64,000 nucleotides of DNA, taken from Paenibacillus sp. PAMC 26794. GTDB taxonomy: Bacteria; Bacillota; Bacilli; Paenibacillales; Paenibacillaceae. The stretch covers positions 62,001 through 126,000 of the forward strand of contig NZ_ANHX01000086.1 of assembly GCF_000316035.1 (NCBI RefSeq). The letters are read 5' to 3'. The position numbers and the translations under genes were made by a program. Positions 26,353 to 35,847 of this stretch are shown piece by piece (positions within the stretch are counted from its first letter, which is position 1; each line of letters opens with the position of its first letter). Under the pieces are notes generated by a model. The model worked only from the letters and a program-made list of their open reading frames with translations, did no database searches and had not been told where the DNA came from.

Positions 26353-26384
26353 TGGCCTGTTCTTCGGAACGGGCCATGTCTTTT
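26353..26384 (+). terminator. Terminator with UUCG tetraloop
   Basis: 10-bp stem TGGCCTGTTC (26353-26362) / GAACGGGCCA (26367-26376), with one G-U pair, closed by a TTCG loop; TTTT follows after a few bases. Confidence 0.85.
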
Positions 26385-26429
26385 GATATAATGGAATATA
26401 TTAGGTTTGGATGAGGTGGGGGCGGGAAG

Positions 26430-27350
26430 ATGAGCAACATGCATCGGATTCATTGGTTTGATGAACAGATTCGGGGTGGACGATTTCCGAACAGCAGCTG
26501 GCTTGCCCGTGAATTTGAAATCTCCCGTCGTCAGGCTCAGCGTGATATTGAATATATGGCAAGCTCCTTGCGAGCCCCCTTGGTATATATGGCGAAATAT
26601 CGGGGCTATTGTTATGAGGATCAGACTTTTCGATTGCCCCATTTGTATATGACCGAAGAAGAGCAGCGTGTGCTGAAATATCTGGCACATCGATATCGAC
26701 ATTACGATTATGATCAAGCAGATGCGGTGAAACGTGTAGCACATTTGCTGGAGCGTTTTACGTTGGAGGAACAACAGATGGGAAGTAGTGAGCTCCCAGT
26801 GTTTTCGGCGCAACCGAAGCAACTGCAATTCTTTGAATTGTTGTCCCACGCCATAACTGACTTACGCAGAGTACATATTCATTACAGGGATCACGATGGA
26901 GAACGACAGTTTTCCTTGTGTCCATTAAAGATGATATCCCAGTTTAACGCCGATTACGTGGTGGGTTATGAAGCAGACCCTGTACAGCAAGTGGCCATTC
27001 GCTTGGAGGGCATTGTTCATGTATCGATCTTGAATGAGAGATTTGAGTACAGGTCAGATGTTCTCTTAGGTGGATGGGAAGAAACACTGCCTGTGCGTAA
27101 ACCGTTTGTAGCTGAGATCCGCTTGAAGGAATTGCAGCAAATGGACCTATGGCAAGGGTATCGTATTCGGGCTAGGCAAGATCAGATTTATTCAATTGAA
27201 TTTTATGACACGGACGCTTTCTTGCAGCATTTGTTTATTAGCGAATGGGAGGAACTCTTGTCTCCTGGGTGGCTTAGACGCAAGCTTCAGCAAAGCGCAG
27301 AAGGATTAATTGACAGGCTCGCGATACAACGTAAGCAAAACGTGGAATAA
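26430..27350 (+). CDS. WYL-domain transcriptional regulator (HTH-WYL)
   Basis: 306 aa. The N-terminal HTH of the DeoR/HTH_11 kind (SWLAREFEISRRQAQRDIEY) is followed by a linker and a WYL domain (~135-215): VHIHYRDHDGERQFSLCPL, then DYVVGYEADPVQQVAIRLEGI. A C-terminal WCX-like extension is present. WYL domains bind nucleic acid or small ligands and often repress neighbouring accessory genes, including defence genes. The two paralogous proteins directly downstream, starting 29 nt after its stop, are the likely co-transcribed partners. Confidence 0.87.
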   Translation: MSNMHRIHWFDEQIRGGRFPNSSWLAREFEISRRQAQRDIEYMASSLRAPLVYMAKYRGYCYEDQTFRLPHLYMTEEEQRVLKYLAHRYRHYDYDQADAVKRVAHLLERFTLEEQQMGSSELPVFSAQPKQLQFFELLSHAITDLRRVHIHYRDHDGERQFSLCPLKMISQFNADYVVGYEADPVQQVAIRLEGIVHVSILNERFEYRSDVLLGGWEETLPVRKPFVAEIRLKELQQMDLWQGYRIRARQDQIYSIEFYDTDAFLQHLFISEWEELLSPGWLRRKLQQSAEGLIDRLAIQRKQNVE

Positions 27351-27378
27351 AGCAGCATAGAGAGGAGAAGATCCGTCC

Positions 27379-28376
27379 TTGGCTGAAAATATTTTAGATA
27401 ACCTCATCATGAAGCGGGAGTCCAAATCGTACGTGGATAGTCTGCATGCAATACTCACCCATACGGGCCAGTTTCAAGGTTCCAAGGTTGTACTTGCCGG
27501 ATATACGGGCATGGCTTTCAAGCTGTCGGTACATCGCAGACTACTTCCCATGTCGGTTACAGCGTATGGACAATGGGGGGAAGCACATCGTCCGGGAATT
27601 GATAACTTGGGGATATTCACGATCTGGGATGGGGGACGTACACGTCATTCCACGTTTGGTTATTACCAGCAGGATGCAGTGAATTGGGTGAGACGGAGTA
27701 TTGATGAAGGCACTGGTGTGATTTACTGGATTCCTGAGTTCGGTGTTATTCATGGATATGATAACAGTGACCGCATCTTTTATGTGCAAGACGGATGGAG
27801 CAAGGAACCGCAGATTTTGTTATATGATAATTTCGGCCTGAACTTTACTGGATTTTGGTATTGTCAGATGTTTGGTGATCAGGTCCGCATCCCTGAACAG
27901 CAGATGCTGCTGGAATCCCTGAGACTGGCGATTGAGGATTGGGATATCCCCCATCGACTGTTACCTGATCATAATATTGCTTCAGGTAAAAAGGCATATG
28001 ATGTGTGGGTGGAGCCCTGCGTAGTGGGGATTTCGATGAGTCGGGTGCGGGTTATATTTTGGAATCCTTCTGCCATTCTCGAACCGAAATACGAATGTAT
28101 TTGCAGGATGTTCGAGGGATATGGAACGAACTGGACCGGGCTTATACATGTTATGAACAGATTGGGACGTTAATTGACCAAATGAAAGGATATATAGTTC
28201 AGCAGGAGAATAGACGTATCTTGCGACCAGACACCACAGAAGATCTAGCACAGGTACTCGTGAAGGCGAAAGCACTGGAAGAGCAGGCTATTGATTATTT
28301 TCGAGTGATATCCAGGAAGTATCCTGACCGTAAAAGGTCCACTATACCACGGTGGGGAGCGCATTCCGCACGATAG
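27379..28376 (+). pseudogene. Frameshifted paralog 1 of the 28.4-kb protein (C39/BtrH_N-like?)
   Basis: The first frame starts at TTG 27379 (GAGGAGA upstream) and matches the next gene up to about 28003. Homology then continues in the -1 frame, from ~28005 (GALRSGDFDESGAGYILESF...) to 28376, while the original frame drifts into unrelated sequence to 28173. The frame-0 stop at 27999-28001 bounds the shift to the bases just after it. No slippery heptamer is visible there, so a 1-nt deletion (or a sequence error) is more likely than programmed frameshifting. The N-terminal domain recalls BtrH_N/C39-peptidase-like folds (WIPEFGVIHGYDN), but the usual catalytic Cys position is not a Cys. Confidence 0.7.
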
Positions 28377-28400
28377 GATGAGAGAGGAAGGGAGTGAAGG

Positions 28401-29423
28401 ATGATGGCGACAAAAGTAGTATTGCAGGACTGGATTCAATCCCCGCAATCTGTGAATTCTGCTGATGCATATAGATCATGGAGCGGTGTGAGCGCGTATA
28501 CAGATGCGTTGTATCGCATTTTATTACATAAACAGTGGACGGTTTTCCCACACCACATGATTGCAGGTATGACAGCAAGTGCATTCCGATTAGTGGTGGA
28601 TCGGTGTCTGACGTCAGAATCAATTTCGACATACAACTGGATGGCAGAGAACTTTGTCGCAGCTGACTTCATTGGCGTAACAACGGGACAACATGGTGGA
28701 TTTTCATTTGAATCGACTTTTCCGCTCTATCAGAAGCAGGCTCTGCTGGACATCAAGGCGTCCATTGACCGGGGCGTAGGTGTGATTCTCTGGCACGATC
28801 AATTTGTCATTGTTACTGGATATGATGATGTGGAAAGGGTGCTATTCATCTGTGAAAGTAAAGGACATGAAGTCATTCGTCTGCCCTATGATTCGTTTGG
28901 GAGGAACAGTACACCCTACTGGTACTATCAGGTTCTGGAAGCCTGTGCACCTATAGATCTATGGGAAGTCTGCAAGGAATCGTTAATCCAGGCCGTGTAC
29001 AAATGGGAAACCCATGACTATATGCTGCCGCCCCAAGATTATGCCTGTGGAGCGGCTGGGTATGCCGCTATTGCTGCTGCTTTGCAGTCAGGAACATATG
29101 ACGCAGAACAAGCGGCAACTGTACTTCGCTATTATGCTAAATCAAGATGGGATATTGCCTCTTATGTTGCAGGACTTAAGCATCTGTCCATTCAAATGGA
29201 TCAGGTTATAGACGAGTATGAGCTACTCGCAAACCTGTATACAATGATCGTTGAGGTGATAGATGACTCCATCTCTTGGGATTCGAGAGAACCAGAATGC
29301 GTGCAAAGCGTGATTGAGCTTATCAGGAAGGCAGGGGCTACGGAACAACGTGCCATTGATGGCATTAAACGTGCGTTTCCAGAGACGATAGGCAATCGCT
29401 TTGAGGATGTTGGATTAAGATGA
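28401..29423 (+). CDS. Unknown protein, paralog 2 (C39/BtrH_N-like N-terminal half, helical C-terminal half)
   Basis: 340 aa, no signal peptide. Residues ~25-190 resemble papain-like C39/BtrH_N domains: AYTDALYRILLHKQWTVF at the position of the active-site helix, GMTASAFRL, SIDRGVGVILWHDQFVIVTG as the strand before the usual His, and YDD. The expected Cys and His are replaced, so it may be a catalytically dead member. Residues ~200-335 are helical, with a likely four-helix bundle. ATG 28401 (or 28404) follows GGAGTGA. It is similar along its length to the frameshifted gene just upstream, a tandem duplication behind a WYL regulator. Family assignment is tentative. Confidence 0.65.
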   Translation: MMATKVVLQDWIQSPQSVNSADAYRSWSGVSAYTDALYRILLHKQWTVFPHHMIAGMTASAFRLVVDRCLTSESISTYNWMAENFVAADFIGVTTGQHGGFSFESTFPLYQKQALLDIKASIDRGVGVILWHDQFVIVTGYDDVERVLFICESKGHEVIRLPYDSFGRNSTPYWYYQVLEACAPIDLWEVCKESLIQAVYKWETHDYMLPPQDYACGAAGYAAIAAALQSGTYDAEQAATVLRYYAKSRWDIASYVAGLKHLSIQMDQVIDEYELLANLYTMIVEVIDDSISWDSREPECVQSVIELIRKAGATEQRAIDGIKRAFPETIGNRFEDVGLR

Positions 29424-29464
29424 ATGGAGGATGATAGAGAAAATTGAAAAAGTCAGCATGAATA

Positions 29465-29496
29465 AAACCGGACAGGCCGCAGCCGATCCGGTTTAT
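29465..29496 (+). terminator. Probable terminator
   Basis: Stem AAACCGGA (29465-29472) / TCCGGTTT (29487-29494) about 40 nt after the stop codon, with only a short T-rich tail. Confidence 0.6.
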
Positions 29497-29671
29497 TGGC
29501 ATTGAACATAAATGCACATCAGGTTATGTGATCCACGCTAATAATAACTTTTACAAGAAAAAATAACCAAAATTTTAATTTTGGGGTAATTCAAACCCCC
29601 TCTTGTTCCGAATATTATATTAGATGGTCTTTTTTGGATGATGATATTCAAGGACAACAGGGGGCGGGAGT

Positions 29672-29863
29672 ATGGTACATAATCCGGAAACCATTCAGGA
29701 ATGTATCGAACATGCACGGCAAAGGCTCTACCAGGTTGCAGCTCAATACCCGGAACTATGGCATCCGGAGGTTATTCGCCAATCCATGGTGCTGGATGAG
29801 TTAATTAATGAATATAACAACGCAACTCGCGGGAGAACGATCTCGAATCAACTGAAATCATGA
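29672..29863 (+). CDS. Spo0E-family aspartyl-phosphate phosphatase
   Basis: 63 aa, two predicted helices. It holds the family signature around SMVLDELINEYNN (~38-50; consensus SxxLDxLIxxY). Spo0E-like proteins dephosphorylate Spo0A~P or its relatives and delay sporulation. The consensus Gln after Ser is Met here; the LD pair is kept. A purine-rich GGGGGCGGGAG precedes ATG 29672. The gene sits alone, before a converging ABC permease gene. Confidence 0.85.
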   Translation: MVHNPETIQECIEHARQRLYQVAAQYPELWHPEVIRQSMVLDELINEYNNATRGRTISNQLKS

Positions 29864-29908
29864 TCTTTCTGAACAAAGAATTCCAAGAAGGGATTCCGTG
29901 TGTTTGCC

Positions 29909-30787
29909 TTACTCTTTTACCGCCCCGAGCACAATTCCCTTTACGAAGAAACGCTGCAAGAACGGATATACGAGCAGAATCGGCAGAGCACCAATAAAGA
30001 TCTGAGCCGCGTTCACCGTACGTTGAGACATGTTCTGGAGCTGCGTTGCATCCACGTTCATGTTGGAGAAATCTTGCTGTACAATTATGGTCTGCATTAA
30101 CGTGGCGAGTGGATATTTGGAAGCATCATTCATATAGATCAGCCCGTCAAACCAGGAATTCCATTGACCTACCATCGTGAATAAGGAGATCGTGGCAATG
30201 GCGGGCATGGATACAGGCAGATAGATTTTGAACAGGGTCGTGATATGGTTGGCTCCATCAATGAATGCGGCTTCTTCCAGCTCTTTTGGCACGTTGCGGA
30301 AAAAGTTCATCATGAGAATCAGGTTCCAGACAGCCACCGCTCCCGGCAAAATGAGAGCCCACATCGTATTGATCAGTCCAAGCTTCTGGATCAAAATATA
30401 GGATGGAATCAATCCCCCGCTGAACAGCATCGTGAAGATGAAAAACCACGCATATAACGAGCGCCCCTTGAAGTGCAGACTCTCCTTGGATAACGGATAA
30501 GCCGTCAAGAAGACAAGTGTCATACTGAGCAGTGTTCCCAGAACGGTACGCTGGACTGAAATCCAGAGTGCACTGAGAAAGTTACTGTTACCAAATGTTT
30601 TGGTATAGGCGTCCACCGTAAAATCAATGGGCCATAGTGTCACCAGATTGGCGGATGCTGCCGCTTTACCACTGAAGGAAACCGCCAGAATATGGACCAG
30701 CGGCAGGATGCACAGGATCGAGACGGCCGCGATGAATATCAGGTTGAAACCATTGAATATACGGTACCCGGTTGTTTTGTGATACAC
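29909..30787 (-). CDS. Carbohydrate ABC permease, MalG/LplC type
   Basis: About 292 aa, six membrane helices. The EAA loop LEEAAFIDGANHITTLFKIY is typical of the inner-membrane partner of oligosaccharide importers, and the C terminus (FVKGIVLGAVKE) is the usual MalG-type ending. GTG 30787 is chosen as start because AAAGGAGG lies 7 nt upstream; the longer frame to 30856 lacks this. It is last in the minus-strand permease pair. With the other permease and the solute-binding lipoprotein at 35990 it forms an Lpl/YtcP-type system, energised by a shared ATPase elsewhere (none is encoded here). Confidence 0.92.
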   Translation of the reverse strand: MYHKTTGYRIFNGFNLIFIAAVSILCILPLVHILAVSFSGKAAASANLVTLWPIDFTVDAYTKTFGNSNFLSALWISVQRTVLGTLLSMTLVFLTAYPLSKESLHFKGRSLYAWFFIFTMLFSGGLIPSYILIQKLGLINTMWALILPGAVAVWNLILMMNFFRNVPKELEEAAFIDGANHITTLFKIYLPVSMPAIATISLFTMVGQWNSWFDGLIYMNDASKYPLATLMQTIIVQQDFSNMNVDATQLQNMSQRTVNAAQIFIGALPILLVYPFLQRFFVKGIVLGAVKE

Positions 30788-30852
30788 CTTGATTCCTCCT
30801 TTGCAAATCTTGCTTATTGAAAGTCGCTGTCTGGATGTATGCAAAATGCCCC

Positions 30853-31818
30853 TCAAAAAATACGATAATTGGCGATTTTGTACGCCATCCGGTACGCAGA
30901 GATGACCAGGAACATCGCGACAAATGATTTGAATAATCCAACGGCGGTCGCAAAGCTCATTTTGCCATTCAGAATCCCCATCCGGTAAACAAAGGTATCG
31001 ATAATATCGCCTTTCTCATATACCAGCGGATTGTACAGGTTAAAGATCTGGTCAAAGCCTGCATTCAGGATATTGCCCAGCGATAACGTACCTACCACGA
31101 TAATCATCGGCACGAGTGCAGGCAGGGTAATGTGCAATGTCTGTCTGAGTCGTGTTGCCCCATCTACCTCTGAAGCCTCGTACAATGCAGGGTTAATGCC
31201 CGCAAGTGCTGCCAGAAATACAATCGTACCGAATCCAAACTCCTTCCATACATCACTGACAACCACCGTTACACGAAACCAGTCGCCATCCCCCAGAAAA
31301 AAGATCGGTTCAACGCCAGCCGCGGCTAACACCTGGTTTACCAGCCCACCTTCCGGTGATAACATATCGAGCAGAATGCCGCCCAGGACAACCCAGGACA
31401 GGAAATGGGGCAGATACACCAAGGTCTGTGAGAAACGTTTGAACGTAGAGTTCCGAACCTCATTCAGCAAAATGGCAAACACCACGGGGGCCAGAAGTCC
31501 GGCCACAATTTTCATCGAAGCAATCAGTACCGTGTTCCAGATGACCTGGACGCTGTCGGGATATTCGAACATGAACCGGAAGTTATCCCAGCCCACCCAT
31601 TTGGAGCCAGTGAACCCCAGCCACGGTTTGAAGTCTTGAAAAGCAATAATAATGCCGCCCATGGGCACATAGGCGAACAGTAAAGTGAGCAGTACAGCAG
31701 GCAGCAACATCAGATGCAGCGGCCATGTACGTTTGAAATTCCAGCGGGTACGTTTGCGTGGATGGGATGTCTTTTTTCGCACCGGCGTATTGGTTGTTAA
31801 CGGTTGTTCGATAGCCAT
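30853..31818 (-). CDS. Carbohydrate ABC permease, LplB/YtcP type
   Basis: About 321 aa, six membrane helices with a basic N terminus (KKTSHPRKRTRWNFKR). The EAA loop LYEASEVDGATRLRQTLHIT (~215-235) and FAYVPMGGIIIAFQDFKPW near the first helix are hallmarks of the LplB group. ATG 31818 follows AAAGGAGGG. It precedes the LplC-type permease by 65 nt in one transcript. The substrate is probably an oligosaccharide or polysaccharide fragment, from family and neighbours. Confidence 0.92.
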   Translation of the reverse strand: MAIEQPLTTNTPVRKKTSHPRKRTRWNFKRTWPLHLMLLPAVLLTLLFAYVPMGGIIIAFQDFKPWLGFTGSKWVGWDNFRFMFEYPDSVQVIWNTVLIASMKIVAGLLAPVVFAILLNEVRNSTFKRFSQTLVYLPHFLSWVVLGGILLDMLSPEGGLVNQVLAAAGVEPIFFLGDGDWFRVTVVVSDVWKEFGFGTIVFLAALAGINPALYEASEVDGATRLRQTLHITLPALVPMIIVVGTLSLGNILNAGFDQIFNLYNPLVYEKGDIIDTFVYRMGILNGKMSFATAVGLFKSFVAMFLVISAYRMAYKIANYRIF

Positions 31819-31967
31819 CAGGGTCCCTCCTTTATCTCGTCCAGCCCCGGGCAACATGAGGCGAGCAAGCCTCTGCACGGAGTGGAGCAACTGAATTATA
31901 GCAATGGAAAAGGGCGGACTATAGAACAACATTTCAATGCGGATGTTGAAATATTAACTTGTTGATG

Positions 31968-32012
31968 AAAACAGCAAAAAGAGCATCCGACTGTAAAGTC
32001 CAATGCTCCTGT
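31968..32012 (-). terminator. Terminator of the 93-aa protein gene
   Basis: Minus-strand stem GAGCAT...ATGCTC with an internal loop, followed by TTTTT. It separates the small gene from the permease operon. Confidence 0.65.
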
Positions 32013-32079
32013 GATCAGGTTGTGCTCCTGCCATATGTTATCTGCTTCCAATATGCTCTTCATGCTGAACGTGCCTATA

Positions 32080-32358
32080 TCATCTCACAATCGAGCCATC
32101 ATACTGCGTATCAACGGTACGCACCGCTGACTGTACCTCGGCCACTAAACGTTCCCGTTCTTCATAGAGCGGTGCTTCCTCTTCTTCAAAATCAAACTGA
32201 ATCGCCCGAACGCTGCCTGGGGATAAGGTTAATTCCTGAAGCTGTAACTCAAACAGGAATGAAGCATCAAAAGCCATGCCATCTAGGTCCCTGTAACAGT
32301 ACAAGCTAGAAACATCACCTTCCTCAATATGCAAAATGCCTTGTTCTGTCAGTTGCAT
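32080..32358 (-). CDS. Small hypothetical protein
   Basis: About 92 aa from ATG 32358 (TGAGGGGG upstream), acidic, soluble and beta-rich in appearance. No domain was recognised. It lies in the divergent gap between the YesM-type kinase gene and the permease operon, and its own terminator sets it apart from the permeases. Coding is supported by a good ribosome site and terminator only. Confidence 0.55.
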   Translation of the reverse strand: MQLTEQGILHIEEGDVSSLYCYRDLDGMAFDASFLFELQLQELTLSPGSVRAIQFDFEEEEAPLYEERERLVAEVQSAVRTVDTQYDGSIVR

Positions 32359-32516
32359 CACAGAGCCCCCTCACGAAATGTTGATTCACTCCCAGTATAA
32401 GGGAATTACAAGTTGCAGGAAAGCGGGCGAATATAAAATCATATAGAAATGTAAGGGTTTTCAATATAAAATAGGACTTCGGTACAGAAGGACTTCAAAT
32501 TCAGGGACAGGGTGAA

Positions 32517-34280
32517 ATGATGAAATTCACAGTATTTGCGAAGACGGTCATTCTCTTAATCTGCTTGCTCGTACCCATTCTGCTGCTCTATACGTACGCG
32601 AACCAGGCTAATGTGGATATGGTCGTTGAAGAGAAACAACAGTCGAGTCTGAACCAGTTCAATTATTTCAGTTCCCAGGTGGATAAAAATATTGAGCAGC
32701 TCTCGCTGTATGGCCTGACATTGCTGCGAGATCCCAGTATCCTGCATTACCGCTACATGACGGAATCAACCAGTCAATATGAGAAAAACAGCATCTATCT
32801 GGATATCCTCGACAAATTATCATTGTACCAGTCCACCAGCCGCTGGAAGAACGATATTACCATTGTGCTGCCACAAGCCGAACTTGTGTTATCCACCATG
32901 TCCAGCCGGACGGTCTACGATGAGAAGATGTTGACGTTCCCGCAACCGGGCCAATGGCAGCTGGAGCAGGGTAGTTTCACCTACTTTTTCACGGATAACT
33001 ATGAGTGGAATGAAAAACCGGTGAACACAGGCGTGCGAACGGTGATGGAGATTAATTTTGACCCGATGAACGTGGTTGCCATGTTGGATGATTTCAAAGA
33101 AACGCAGGGAGGAGATCCTTTCTTGCTCGTACCAGGTAAAGATCCGTTGCTGAACCGTACGGCGGACCCCGAACTGGTCGAAGCGATTATGCGAGATATC
33201 CCCTTTGACGGACCGGAGCAGGAAGGTAATCATCAGCTGGAGGTGGGTGACAAACAGTATCTGGTCAGTTACGTACACTCGAAACAACTGCAAGCGGTAT
33301 ACGTGAACCCGGTGGTATTGGATGATCTGTTGAACCCGATGGATAAGAGCCGAAATATGTTTATTACCTCCATTCTGTTACTGCTCGTACTGAGTATCGG
33401 GGCTGCACTGCTCTTGTATCGAAAAGTCCAGGTGCCAATCCATCGCTTGATGAGAGGGCTGCAACAGATTCGCAAAGGCCAGTTGTCCACTCGGATTCCA
33501 GTCGATCACTCCCGTGATGAATTCGCGTACCTGACCCAGAGCTTCAACCATATGGCGGAACAGATTCAGGAATTGATCGAGAAGGTATACGAGGAACGTA
33601 TCCGCTCACGGGAAGCCACACTGAAACATCTGCAATCACAGATCAATCCGCATTTCCTGTACAACTGCCTGTTTTATATCAAAAATATGACCCAGCTTGG
33701 CAACCGCGAAGCGGTTATTGCCATGTCGCTAAGTCTGGGAGACTACTATCGCTACATTACGCGGGGCGAGAATGACATGACAACGGTGGAAGAAGAGATC
33801 CGGCTGCTGGACCATTACTTGTCCATTCAACAGATGCGGACCAACCGGCTGACCTACGAGATCGCTGTACCACAGCAACTGATGCAGCTCCACATTCCAC
33901 GGCTTCTCATTCAACCGATCGTAGAGAATGCAGTGATCCACGGCATCGAGCCGATGGAAGGCAGTGGGCATGTCGTCGTAACGGGGATGGCGGTACCCGA
34001 ACATATTGAGGGTCGGAAATATACAAGATATAGCCTGTTTGTTGATAATGATGGTGTCACGCTGACAGCGGAAGAGATTGCCGAATTGGAACGGGAGATC
34101 AATGAACCAATGGGTGAGGAGATTGGAACAGGAACGTGGAATGTGCACCAGCGTCTCGTTACGCGATATGGGTTGTCGTCGGGGCTTCATTTTGGAGCGA
34201 TTCCCTATGGTGGACTTAGTGTAGAAATTCGATGGTTTGAGGAGGAACAAACGCATGATGAATCTGATGGTCGTGGATGA
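32517..34280 (+). CDS. Sensor histidine kinase, YesM/LytS type
   Basis: 587 aa. A first helix (~5-25) and a second (~280-300) enclose a large extracellular sensing domain (dCache-like). HAMP (~305-355, VPIHRLMRGLQQIRKGQLST) follows, then a His_kinase domain with phospho-acceptor motif SQINPHFLYNCL (~383-394, His) and an ATPase domain (LLIQPIVENAVIHGIEPM as N box). This family works with YesN-type regulators to turn on sugar ABC genes. It overlaps the response regulator gene by 26 nt. A solute-binding protein may feed the signal. Confidence 0.93.
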   Translation: MMKFTVFAKTVILLICLLVPILLLYTYANQANVDMVVEEKQQSSLNQFNYFSSQVDKNIEQLSLYGLTLLRDPSILHYRYMTESTSQYEKNSIYLDILDKLSLYQSTSRWKNDITIVLPQAELVLSTMSSRTVYDEKMLTFPQPGQWQLEQGSFTYFFTDNYEWNEKPVNTGVRTVMEINFDPMNVVAMLDDFKETQGGDPFLLVPGKDPLLNRTADPELVEAIMRDIPFDGPEQEGNHQLEVGDKQYLVSYVHSKQLQAVYVNPVVLDDLLNPMDKSRNMFITSILLLLVLSIGAALLLYRKVQVPIHRLMRGLQQIRKGQLSTRIPVDHSRDEFAYLTQSFNHMAEQIQELIEKVYEERIRSREATLKHLQSQINPHFLYNCLFYIKNMTQLGNREAVIAMSLSLGDYYRYITRGENDMTTVEEEIRLLDHYLSIQQMRTNRLTYEIAVPQQLMQLHIPRLLIQPIVENAVIHGIEPMEGSGHVVVTGMAVPEHIEGRKYTRYSLFVDNDGVTLTAEEIAELEREINEPMGEEIGTGTWNVHQRLVTRYGLSSGLHFGAIPYGGLSVEIRWFEEEQTHDESDGRG

Positions 34281-35847
34281 TGAACATTCCGCAGTAGAGT
34301 CGATCGCTGTCTCCATACCGTGGAGGGAACACGGGATTGGTCAGGTGTTCAAAGCCTATTCAGTCAAAGAAGCCTTGGAACATATGGCAACACAACAGGT
34401 CCATATTATTATCACGGATATTCGCATGCCGGGTCTGTCCGGTCTGGATCTGGTCAGTCATATCCGGCAAAAGTGGGAACAGACCAAATGTATTATTTTA
34501 TCGGGGCATGCTTCCTTCGATTATGCGAAGCAGGCGCTCAAACATGGGACGGTTAGTTATCTGCTCAAACCGGTCCGTGATGAGGAACTGATCGAATCCG
34601 TGCAGCAGGCTGCCGTGCAGATTCGCTTGGAGGGTGAGAAACAAATGCTGCATCAGCGGGCCATGTATTCGGTAAGGGAACATCTGCCTGAGAAGCGGGC
34701 GGAGCTGATGAAGGATGTACTGTTAGGGCATAAATTTGCGGATGCTGAACTCGAAGGCAAGCTGGAGCAACTGGAGATCGGGTTCCGTCCACAAGATAAA
34801 ATGCAACTGCTGCTCATCCGGTATGATGACCATCAACCCACACATAAAGCGTTTCGACTGATGAAGTACGCCATCTCAAATGTGGTGGAAGAGATCTACG
34901 GCAGTACCTATCATCTCTGCCATACAGATGACGCCTATGATGATCTGGTCTTCATGGCCAGTCCCAAACAAACCCAAGCCGAACCGGAAATGTTAATGGG
35001 CCGACTTGGAGAGCGGTTAATCCACAGTGTGAGGCAGTATCTGAACGCGACCATTTCCCTGTCCGTTAGTCGTATGGGGCGTTTCCCAGATCAGGTGCCG
35101 CAGCTATATCATCAAGCCGTCAGTGCACTTCGCAAGCAGGCCGAGGCGGGCAAAGGATTACATCTGAATGCGGCTGCGGGAACCAATGGGGCCACGTTGA
35201 AGTCACTTGCAGCACTGTATGAACCGCCGGGTCTAACGGCGTTGCTGGAAGCCGGGCGCATGGAGGATGCACACCGCAAGATTGATCAGATCTTTGCCGA
35301 ACTGTCGAACAGTGTGTTCCCGGAGCATGTGTATGTGGCCTTTCATTATCTGGCGGCGGCATTCTCATATATGGCTCATCGGGAAGGAAGACAGTTAGCC
35401 GAAGTGCTTGGCGAGCAGTACCAGCAGTTGCTCAAGGATGGTTATGGCATCTCGCTGCGCAGTCTGGAAACGTGGACCAGAAGTGTGATGCAGCAGTGGG
35501 CAGAGAGTACAAGCGATGCGGGACAGGATGCCGGATCAACGCTGATCCGGCAGGTGCAGCAATGGATCGACCATCATCTGGGTGAGGATCTATCGTTGCA
35601 GGTCATTGCCGGAGAGGTGCATTTGCACCCCGTATATCTGTCGAAAATGTACAAACAATCCACAGGTGAAGGCATTAGTGATTATATTATCCGTTCCAGA
35701 ATGGAACGTGCGGTTCATTTGCTCAAGCATACGGCAATGAAGATCTATGAAGTCGGTCAGGAAGTGGGGTACAATAACACGCCTTATTTCATTCAGGTGT
35801 TCCGCAAACATTATGGACTGACCCCGCAGGATTTTCGGAACGGTTAA
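34255..35847 (+). CDS. AraC-type response regulator, YesN family
   Basis: About 530 aa. Receiver domain (~1-120) with acidic pocket VVDDEHSAVES, phospho-acceptor in IIITDIRMPGLSG and Lys in YLLKPVRDEEL. A long middle region follows, and a C-terminal AraC double HTH (~430-530: LSLQVIAGEVHLHPVYLSKMY, then MKIYEVGQEVGYNNTPYFIQVF). ATG 34255 has GAGGAGGA upstream. It is coupled to the kinase and should activate the flanking binding-protein and permease arms. Confidence 0.93.
   Translation: MMNLMVVDDEHSAVESIAVSIPWREHGIGQVFKAYSVKEALEHMATQQVHIIITDIRMPGLSGLDLVSHIRQKWEQTKCIILSGHASFDYAKQALKHGTVSYLLKPVRDEELIESVQQAAVQIRLEGEKQMLHQRAMYSVREHLPEKRAELMKDVLLGHKFADAELEGKLEQLEIGFRPQDKMQLLLIRYDDHQPTHKAFRLMKYAISNVVEEIYGSTYHLCHTDDAYDDLVFMASPKQTQAEPEMLMGRLGERLIHSVRQYLNATISLSVSRMGRFPDQVPQLYHQAVSALRKQAEAGKGLHLNAAAGTNGATLKSLAALYEPPGLTALLEAGRMEDAHRKIDQIFAELSNSVFPEHVYVAFHYLAAAFSYMAHREGRQLAEVLGEQYQQLLKDGYGISLRSLETWTRSVMQQWAESTSDAGQDAGSTLIRQVQQWIDHHLGEDLSLQVIAGEVHLHPVYLSKMYKQSTGEGISDYIIRSRMERAVHLLKHTAMKIYEVGQEVGYNNTPYFIQVFRKHYGLTPQDFRNG

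Noticed and set aside
27982..28014. Programmed -1 frameshifting in the first paralog
   Set aside because: The only A-rich run (TAAAAAG at 27987-27993) comes before a stop in the new frame at 27999-28001, so slipping there would end translation; no other slippery site was seen.
31031..31639. 202-codon plus-strand frame opposite the LplB-type permease gene
   Set aside because: It lies wholly antisense to a clear six-helix permease gene with EAA loop, lacks a ribosome site, and is an Arg/Ser/Pro/Thr-rich shadow.
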